A DNA stretch of 64,000 bases from Meghimatium bilineatum (taxonomy: Eukaryota; Mollusca; Gastropoda; Stylommatophora; Philomycidae). Location: positions 26,001,661 to 26,065,660 of the forward strand of contig CM067309.1 in the NCBI GenBank assembly GCA_034231615.1. Direction: 5' to 3'. Both the position numbers and the translations under genes were made by a program. Under the pieces are notes generated by a model that was not told the origin of the DNA, searched no databases, and saw nothing but the letters and a program-made list of their open reading frames with translations. The stretch's first letter is position 1, and every line of letters starts with the position of its first letter. Of this stretch, positions 56,393 to 64,000 are shown piece after piece.

Positions 56393-57282
56393 ACTTATTC
56401 TCTCCAGAACGTTGTCTTCCCAATGAACTCTCTGAACCCCTTTCTGCCTTGTATTTTCCAACAATGTATTAATGTTATCTTTAATGTCGTCAGTCCATCA
56501 TCTTCTTGCTCTGCCCTCCATTATTTGTCTTTCTAAACAGTTGTGTATCTTTATATGACCAAACAGGTGTAGTTTTGTTTTTGCTATTGTATTTAGTAAC
56601 CAACACTCTGGAATCTTCAATGTGTTTATAATATCTGAGTTTCTCTTTTTTTCCTTCCATGATCTTCTAAGTATCTTTCTGTGCTGCTGTTTTACTTAGG
56701 GTCCATGTTTCACAGCCGTATGTTGCAACCGGAAAAATAAAAATTTGTAGCATTAGCATTTTCATTTCTATTTTGTTGTTTTTCCATATGTTTTTCAACC
56801 GTGTTATTTTACAATATGCCATTGCCAATCTTTTCCTTATTTCTGCCATGCAGTCTCCTGCAACATTGATGTTTGCTTCTTAGTCTTCGAATTTATCCAC
56901 ACTATCTTGGCATTGTCTATTCTGATTTTTGGTTGTTGTGTTGTTATATCTGTTGACATGATTTTTGTTTTTTTGCATGTTTAAATATAAGTTTTGTGAT
57001 TCGCTGTATTTCTTTGTGTTCTTGATTAGTTGTTCTAATCCCTTTATATCATTTGAAAGAAGCACAGTGTCACCTGCGTAGCATAGTTAAGGGATTTCTA
57101 AGCCACCAATGTTTAAGGCATGATAGTCAGCGTTGTGTATGTCTTCTCTCACATTCCTCATTATATTTTTGGCGTAGATGTAGAACAGATATGGGGAGAG
57201 TGTACATCCCTGCCTTACTCCACTGTACCTCAACCACTCTGAGAGATTGCCCTCTAACTTCACTAAAACATACAACTGTTGG
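56393..57282 (-). mobile_element. RTE-type LINE fragment inserted in the minisatellite
   Basis: Minus strand: LSEWLRYSGVRQGCTLSPYL (motif B), FYIYAKNIMRNVREDIHNAD, IP-stop-LCYAGDTVLLSNDIKGLEQL (motif C changed: YAGD for YADD), NVAGDCMAEIRKRLAMAYCK, IFPVATYGCETWTLSKTAAQ. The catalytic mutation and stops show it is dead. The flanks gtattagatgt (56382) and gtattagacgt (57283) agree at 10 of 11 positions, though host repeat units would match anyway. Confidence 0.88.
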
Positions 57283-57545
57283 TATTAGACGTACTGACAT
57301 GTAGAAACTATATTGTGTATATTGTATCAGCCGTAATGACACTTATAAATAATAATATGTATCAGACATAATGACGACTGTGGGGGCAACCATGAGGACC
57401 TCCTGCTGACGACTGAATTCATGGAGGCGGCCCGCCTTCCTGTATAGACTTATGAGCATAGGAAACTGATCGCAGAAGAAGAAGACATACTGACACTTAT
57501 AAACTATATTGTGTATCAGATGTACTGACACTTATAAATATGGAT
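57283..57545. repeat. ~37-bp minisatellite, right part
   Basis: 'actgacacttataaactata' plus ttgtgtatcagatgt units, interrupted at 57375-57488 by a segment ending in gcagaagaagaag, a (GAA)n tail like that of SINE family A. Confidence 0.8.
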
Positions 57546-57839
57546 ATGGTGAATAATGCGGATGAATAGTGTAATAATAAAATTAATTAACGTGCTGGAA
57601 GGCACTGACCAGCATAGAGTTCTGTGACATTCATATGGCTTTAGAAAACACATGGAACACTCTATCCATTCACTGCATATATGACAGTCATCTCCAACTT
57701 GTCAAAGAAAAATGGTTGGATCAGGATGAGAGAGCATGGCTGGTGCAACAATTCACTAGTTTAAACGAAGTTATAACTATATCATTCATTATTGGGTTGT
57801 TTGTGTGTTTAACTACTTGTAATAAGCTGTGTGTTCTTC
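57546..57839. other. Unassigned sequence
   Basis: A plus frame (MALENTWNTLSIHCIYDSHL...) of 82 codons is present at 57635-57883. I do not recognise it and see no splice sites. Confidence 0.4.
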
Positions 57840-58130
57840 TTCTGATTTGGCTTTCATCTAATCACAACGGATATATCGTGTGATTTCCGCTGGGGAGCAT
57901 GAAGTATGTTGTGCTGCAAGTTCCATAGTAGAACTGTGTTATTTACACCTCAATTGGCCACTTGTGGTCAGGACGTCCGAGGTCCAGCACATCCATTTTC
58001 GTCATGTCTTTAATTCAGGTAGGCTTCCCTAGTCCATGACAGCCTGTCTATCTGTCACCGGGCACGAGGGTGTGTAGTGACTCTTCACCTAGACGATTGT
58101 CGTTCACGTCTATTTCACACGAGGTGTTCC
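57840..58130. repeat. Dispersed repeat, copy 2 (unclassified)
   Basis: Collinear with 25195-25470. Followed directly by the degenerate repeats of 58140-58620, which are absent from copy 1. Confidence 0.7.
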
Positions 58131-58139
58131 GTCAATGAA

Positions 58140-58620
58140 CTCACCCAGTGCAATTGGACGTACTGTGCCTGTGCCCATCGGGTACTGAACCATTTCTCAT
58201 CCGCGAGCCTGGTTCCGTATGAGGAAGAACTCATCAGAAGAGTTGGACCCTGGCTCGTTCATCCTCCTACCCGAGGCGTCGTTCACTGACATCGTGAACC
58301 CCTTGCTCACGTTCAAGTCCCACACCACGCGTTTGAGAGCAAGGCATTCTCGAGCTGAACGACCTTGTCCCAATAGCACCTAAGCCCATCAGGTACTGAA
58401 CCCTTTCTCTCTGCAAGTGTATATCTGGTATAGGAAAGCTTGACAGTAGAGTTGGGCCAGGGCTAAATTCTTAATGTCTTTTTTGTGTCTGAGCTCATCG
58501 GGTACGGAACTCTTTCTCTTCGTAATCATGTTTCCGGTATATGAAGGCTCGACATTAGAGTTGGGTCAGGTCTTCTTGCTTTTCCAAACGATGATTGGGT
58601 CTGGGTCTCTGCCTATAAGG
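58140..58620. repeat. Three diverged ~130-200-bp repeats
   Basis: Each has 'gcccatcgggtactgaacca' 'tttctc' ... 'ggttccgtatgaggaa' ... 'agagttggaccctggct', e.g. at 58166, 58384 and 58495. They may be part of the same unclassified element as 57840-58130. Confidence 0.6.
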
Positions 58621-58879
58621 AGCACAGGTAACTAGAAGCTCGTCTCGAGCTAACAGAGCTCGTAGTTCCCCTTTCCTAGGAACTTTTCACTTTCTGTTTG
58701 CAGTTCGCGCTGCCTTTGCCCTTTCATTTTTTTAATTGTACTCATTATGAAATCTATTTGTCTCTCGCCATGCATCTACATTTGCGTGCCTTTTACATTG
58801 GCCGCCCCTCCATTGTTCGGACTGGACTGACTAGTGTCACTGTATGTTGACAGTGTCGCTGCATGTGGTGATGCTGGTA

Positions 58880-59485
58880 GTGTCGGAAATATTGTCTGTC
58901 TCTTATGCAGTTCTTATGCAGAACTAAAAATAAGGCTGGAGATGGCTTTAGCGTCCTTGTCAAGGCTAACTGTGATTTGGAAAAGCAACATCAGTGTTGG
59001 AGTGAAAATCAAACTGTATAGGTCGCTGGTGCTTTCCGTTGTGTTGTATGGTTGTGAGAGTTGGACACTCACTGCGGACATGGAGAGAAGATTACAGGCT
59101 TTCGAGTATAAATGCTACAGAAGAATTCTACGAATTTCCTATAGGGAACATAAGACCAATGTGTACGTAAGAAATAAAGTAGAGATGTGTGCAGGTGCCC
59201 AGGAGCCATTGCTTTCAATAGTGAAACGATGAAAACTAGCATGGTTCGGACATGTATGCAGGCACGATTCCTTGTCAAAAACAATACTACAGGGAACTGT
59301 CGAGGGTGGAAGAAGCAGAGGAGGCCAAATAAAGACATGGACAGACAACATCAAGGAATGGACAGGGCTAGATATTTCCACACTCATCCGCATCGCTGAG
59401 GATAGAATTCGCTGGAAGACTCTGTGTGCTGAAGCTTCCAATGTGGTACCCCTACGACCCTGAAGGGTTATGGGTTTTATTGATT
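58880..59485 (+). mobile_element. LINE 3' end, fourth RT lineage (RISYREHKTN type)
   Basis: LRLEMALASLSRL-like, IKLYRSLVLSVVLYGCESWT, LTADMERRLQAFEYKCYRRI, LRISYREHKTNVYVRNKVEM, QEPLLSIVKR-stop-KLAWFGHVCRHDSLSK, TILQGTVEGGRSRGGQIKTW, ending VVPLRP-stop and gattgattgattga (59474-59487). Two or three breaks. The 3' word 'cccctacgaccctgaagggt' also ends the fragment at 63340-63620. Confidence 0.88.
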
Positions 59486-59689
59486 GATTGATGCAGTCAA
59501 GTCTCTTTCCATCTGCTACCTCCACATTCTTGGACACGATCCCCAAATGATTTGGCCAGAATCAGCACGAGTCGCTGTATTTCTGTTTCCAGGGTGCACC
59601 ACGAGGAGGTACATTTGGGATCTTGGTTATCTGCTAGCCCTGGTTCTGCCGAGTGCATTGCGTTCCCTTTGCATCCCAAGCTGTGTGTG

Positions 59690-59852
59690 TGTGTTGATAT
59701 GAATTTGTTTAGGTGTATGTTTTGAATCATGTGTATGATGAGGTGGAGGTGTGTGTTTGTGTGTTGCTTAGGTGTATGTGTGTGCTGAGATGTCTGTATG
59801 TTGAGATGTCTGTGTGATGAGATGTGTATATATATGTGTGTGTGTGTTGATA
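59690..59852. repeat. GT-rich minisatellite, left part
   Basis: 'tgtgtgtgtgttgatatg', 'gtgtgttgcttaggtgtatg', 'atgtctgtatgttgagatgt'. Continues at 62110, on the other side of the LINE. Confidence 0.85.
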
Positions 59853-62109
59853 TGTTAGTCATCGGAACATCATCACTGCAAACTGGACACGTAAATAGTT
59901 GCTCTGATCTCTCCCTGACTGCATTGCCATTACACATCTACTGACAGTACCAGTCTTATGCTGGTTGACCATCATTCTTCTGCACCCTCCAAATTGTTCA
60001 CTTCTAGCAACACCGCATCTCAAATGCTGATCTTTAATTCTGGCCATTGAAAAGGAATCATCATCCATACTAGTCTCACTCTCGCGTGCTATATCTCTAA
60101 GAATTCAAAACATCAGCTCAATCCATTGTCCCATTGTCCTGTGCCACAATCGCGCATGATGTCAGTTGATCTGCTCTTTCATTGCCTCAAACACCCACAT
60201 GCCCCGGCATGAAAATAAATGTAACCACTTTCAGCCTAGCCTTTCTCAAGGCCAAATCCACTGTTCATGAACGAGACCCACTTGTACCTTCCTAATCATA
60301 CTCATAGAGTCACTCAAGATGCAGATCTGCGTTACCTTCTGTGTGCATACCCACTCAAATATCCTGGTCACTGCCATAGTCTCCATGGTCATGCTACTTG
60401 TAGTAACTGCAAAGACTCCACTCTCCTCCCTGATTGTTTTACCTGCGCACTGAGCTGTGAAAGCCCAAGCACTGCGAACATGTCTAATCACAGATCCATC
60501 AGTGAATATAATCACATCCTCCTCTTTGGCACAAAAGCCTGCACTTCTTTGTCCACAGCAGTGAGACGCCATTCTCTGCATTCCCTGCTAAGTGTTATTA
60601 CTACTCTCAAACAAGTTTCAAAATCTGTTGGCAGACTTATCCATTCTGCACCTGTTGCCACATCTTGCAATCTGTACACGCTTTGTATGACATCCTCAGC
60701 ATGTCTCATCCACGACTTCCCTCTCTTAAGTCTGCTGCCTTTAACTTTCTGTATTTTGGAATACAACAGGTGTTCCTTATCTGCATGTATTTGAAGGTAC
60801 GCCCATGCACAGCAATACTGTAATCTGTGCTCTACTGTTGGAGATTAAGTAGGTACCACACAACTCTTGTCGATATGTCTCTTGTGCATCCAAGTATGAT
60901 ACACATTGCTGCATTCTGGATTATATCCAGTCTTTCAATATGAGTTTGGCTAAGAGTCAGAATTGCCAATGCATATACCACCACAGCACCACCAAACCCT
61001 GGTACAAAAGAAATAACAACCTCTGCTCACACTGCACAGCAGCTATAACCTTCATTGCTGCTAATCCTTTGCCTGCCCTTATGATAACGTGGTCATGAAA
61101 CTCAGACTTATGTCAAAAAACACACCCAGATATCTCATTGTGCTGGTTCTTTCTAAACTTTTCCTAGACAACGAAACATGTGGCATAGGTGTCTTTATCA
61201 TATGATTGTTCAAGGAAAACCACATCACGAATACCATTGAAGGATTTACCACTGCACCTGTATCTCTACACCAATTCGTCAGTCTGTCCAGCTCCTTCTG
61301 TAGTTCCACGACACATTCTTCTTGATTTCTGTCCTTCCTATACACCAGGACGTCATCGGAATATGACATCGTTCTACCAGCATCTGTGATTTGATTGCTA
61401 GTGATCACTGTGGCAGATGAGGGCCAATAACCGTTAATGCCGATATCCAATAACCACACTTAAGAACTACTATCCTGTGCTTCAGGGCTGCACGAACCCA
61501 CTGCACGACAAAAGGATTTACTGCAAGATTTAACAGTTGGTCCATCAAGATATCCAAGGACACCCTATTGGAAGTATCCTCAAGATCTATTGCGACTCGA
61601 CATGTCTCCATGTGCGAATTGAACCCCTCAAAAACATCCTGTGCAAATATGGCTGCATTCTGGCAAAATGTGTCCCATTTTGGTGCCTTTGCAATATCTT
61701 TGAATGTTGGAACTAAGTTATCGTTCTTCCATTTCCATTGTGCGACCTCCATGAGCTGAGCCGCCAGATGTTTCCTTGCCCTCTACCATAGTGCTACTGC
61801 TTTCCATTTGTCACTCCATGCCTTTGCACCTCTTCGTTCCACAAGAGGGGCTTATCCCAAGCCTGATTTCCCACTCCTTGAGTCCTACGTTTATCTTGTC
61901 GAATTCTGCTCACAACATCCACTCCTCTGCCATCCACTCATCATACTTAAAAGACTTGACTTTTGCCGGATCTGTTTACTTTTGTCACTCTTCACGAGCA
62001 CAACACATAGGAGGTAGTCACTGCCATGATGCCACAGCACATCAAGTGAAACTGTTGGTGACACACAAAACACTTATTTTGTCATCTATTATTTTGACCG
62101 GAAACCTAA
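59853..62109 (-). mobile_element. RNase H-bearing LINE (I/Nimb-like), second copy
   Basis: Minus strand in order: VLWHHGSDYLLCVVLVKSDK (EN end), FKDIAKAPKWDTFCQ joined to NAAIFAQDVFEGFN (about 150 or more codons of the fingers and palm missing compared with the first copy), CRVAIDLEDTSNRVSLDILM, MSYSDDVLVYRKDRNQEECV (catalytic YADD changed to YSDD), MWFSLNNHMIKTPMPHVSLS then RKSLERTSTMRYLGV, KVKGSRLKRGKSWMRHAEDV, and an RNase H with TDGS, MTMETMAVT and ILSDSMSMI. The 3' end at 59853 is 'gatgactaac' on the minus strand. The flanks share tgtgtgttgata (59841-59852; 62110-62121). Collinear, unlike the inverted first copy. Confidence 0.87.
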
Positions 62110-63265
62110 TGTGTGTTGATACTGGTATGTGTTGTGTGTGTGTGTGTGGTGTTGATATGTGTGTGCTGAGATATTTGTGTTCTGAAGTGTATATGTGTGT
62201 GTGTTGAGATGTGCATGAGTTGTGATGTGCATGTGTTGTAATGCTTGTGTTTGCTGAGATGAGTGTGTGTATGCTGAGATGAGTGTGTGTATGCTGAGAT
62301 GTGCTTATATCTTAAGATGTGTGTGTGTGATGAGACATTTGTGTTCTGAAGTGTATATTGAGATGTGTGTGTGTTGAGATGTGTGTGTGTTGAAATTTGT
62401 GTGAGTTGTGATGTGCATGTGTTGTAATGCTTGTGTTTGCTGAGATGACTGCGTATGCTGAGATGTGTGCGTGCTGAGATCTATGTGTGTACATGCTGAG
62501 ATGTGTGCGTGCTGAGATCTATGTGTGTACATGCTGAGATGTGTGCATGCTGAGATCTATGTGTGTACATGCTGAGATGTGTGTGTGCTGCGATGTGCTT
62601 ATATCTTAAGATGTGTGTGTGTACTTAGATGTGTGTATGTGCAGAGATGTGTATGTGTTTTGATATGTGTGTTGTGGTGTGTGTACTTAGATGTGTGTGT
62701 GCAGAGATGTGTATATGTTTTGATATGTGTGTTGAGGTGTGTGTGATGAGATGTGTGGTTGTTGAGATGTGTGTGTATCTGCAAAGATATGTGTATGCAG
62801 AGATGTGTGTGTGAGTACAGATCTGTGATCTGTGTGTGTGCAGAGATGTTTGCATGTGCTGAGATGTGTGTTTATGTTGAGATTTGTGTGTATGCTGAGA
62901 TGTGTATGTGTGTATATGTGGGTATGGAGATCTGTGTGTGTATGTGTGTGCACATGGTGAGATGTGTGTGTTGAGGTGTGTGCTGTGATGTGTTTGTGTG
63001 TTGCAATTGTGTGTTGAGAAATATGATTTGATATGTGCGTGTTGATCTATGTGTACTATGATATATGTGTGCTGAGTTATATGTGTTATATCATATGTGT
63101 ATTGAACTCTGTGTATAGTAAACCATGAGAGTAATAAGCCATGTTTATGTTGAACTATGAGTGTATTGAGCCATGTGTATATTGAGCCATGAGTGTATAG
63201 AGCTATGTGTATGTTGAGCCATTTCTATGTTGAGAAATGAGTGTATTGAGCCATGTGTATATTGT
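62110..63265. repeat. GT-rich minisatellite region
   Basis: Irregular 20-30-bp units built on 'gtgtgtatgctgagatgtgt' and 'gctgagatctatgtgtgtac', passing at 63110 into 'gagccatgagtgtattgagc'. Open frames of alternating His/Thr on the minus strand come from the composition. Confidence 0.93.
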
Positions 63266-63339
63266 TTTGTATCTATTATTGAAAACATAAGATGAATGTT
63301 TTTATACGTTACAATTAATTAATTAGCTGAGCAACAAGA

Positions 63340-63620
63340 ACCACTGTTGACAATCATGAAACTTCGTAAACTCCAATGCTACAGGCACATAATGAGACAT
63401 GCCTCAATGACAAAAGATGTTCTTGAAGGTAGTGGACGGAGTAAGAAGATGAGTCGGACAGAAGAAGACATGGATAGATAATATTAAAAAATGGACAGGG
63501 TGTGAAGTTTCCAAACGCATAATAATGGCAGAAGATAGAGATCTTTCTGCACCAAATGTCTCATTGTGATACCCCTACGACCCTGATTGGTTATGGGTTT
63601 TTTAAATTATTATTATTATT
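63340..63620 (+). mobile_element. LINE 3' end (same lineage as 58880), inside the array
   Basis: MKLRKLQCYRHIMRHASMTK, DVLEGSGRSKKMSRTEEDMD, and the terminal word 'gatacccctacgaccctgat' 'tggttatggg', then (att)n. The same 'gagccatgagtgtattg' repeat flanks both sides (63110-63265 and 63622-63770). Confidence 0.8.
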
Positions 63621-63621
63621 A

Positions 63622-63770
63622 ATATGTTGAACCATGAGTGTATTGAGCAGAATATATGTTGTGCTATGAGTGTATTTTGCCGTTTCTATGTTGAGCCATG
63701 AGTGTATTGAGCTGTGTGTATATTGAGCCATGAGTGTATTGAGCCACAAATATTGAGCTGTGTGTAAAGA
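63622..63770. repeat. ~30-bp repeat GAGCCATGAGTGTATT
   Basis: Continuation of the array left of the LINE 3' end: units 'ttgagccatgagtgtattga'. Confidence 0.85.
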
Positions 63771-63774
63771 TGTA

Positions 63775-64000
63775 ACATACAAACAGGTAATATATCATAT
63801 AAATGGGATATAAGTAACATCGCATACACAGAATGTAAGTTAACATATCATATAAACAGAATGTAAGTTAACATGTCACATAAACAGGATGTAAGTTGAC
63901 ATGTCATATAAACAGGATGTAAGTTGACATGTCATATAAACAGGATGTAAGTTGACATGTCACATAAACAGGATGTAAATTGACATGTCATATAAACAGG
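63775..64000. repeat. 28-bp tandem repeat running off the window
   Basis: Units tcatataaacaggatgtaag plus ttgacatg, becoming uniform toward the right edge; it continues beyond the window. Confidence 0.95.

Noticed and set aside
57635..57883. 82-codon plus frame beginning MALENTWNTLSIHCIYDSHL
   Set aside because: No recognisable domain, no splice or promoter support, and its 3' part overlaps the dispersed repeat at 57840.
62305..62974. His/Thr-rich frames resembling histidine-rich peptides
   Set aside because: Composition effect of (TG)n-rich repeats on the opposite strand.

Overview
This is repeat-dense eukaryotic nuclear DNA from an invertebrate animal. A mollusc, and within molluscs a gastropod, is my best guess. 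The guess rests on AT-rich introns, the recurring 'taggcctac' word, long minisatellites, and many RTE-like LINEs, tRNA-derived SINEs and a mariner. I see nothing bacterial: no operons, no ribosome binding sites, no CRISPR array.

The only host gene I can support is at the left edge. Four exons on the + strand (267-379, 1940-2101, 3150-3287, 5181-5312) encode the C-terminal part of an SLC13-family sodium/di- or tricarboxylate (or sulfate) cotransporter. All are joined in phase 0 with consensus splice sites and end at a TGA stop. The 5' exons lie outside the window. The introns hold a 754-bp palindromic element and an RTE fragment, and a hAT transposon sits 166 bp after the stop.

The other ~58 kb is a mosaic of dead or dying mobile elements set among tandem arrays. 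DNA transposons: a 2.67-kb ZBED-type hAT with 8-bp target duplication (5478-8144), a 1.33-kb mariner with perfect 30-bp inverted ends and one premature stop (42717-44050), a 456-bp MITE (15465-15920) and several smaller palindromic elements. Retroelements: at least four lineages of non-LTR retrotransposon. One is an RTE family whose three copies near 35-45 kb each carry an 11-bp target duplication. Another is an RNase H-bearing family with two copies (10876-14624 and 59853-62109); the first has its 5' part inverted exactly as expected for twin priming. SINE-like families are also present, one copy having a perfect 12-bp target duplication (39374-39643).

Tandem arrays occupy roughly a quarter of the window. 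The largest are a 55-bp repeat at 30600-34825 (about 76 copies), a 26-bp repeat at 39685-41625, a ~30-bp repeat at 25845-26935 and a GT-rich region at 62110-63265. Many long open frames in this window come only from such arrays and are not genes. Retroelements are repeatedly found inside or at the edge of these arrays, which is the main structural theme. I found no convincing new multi-gene system.
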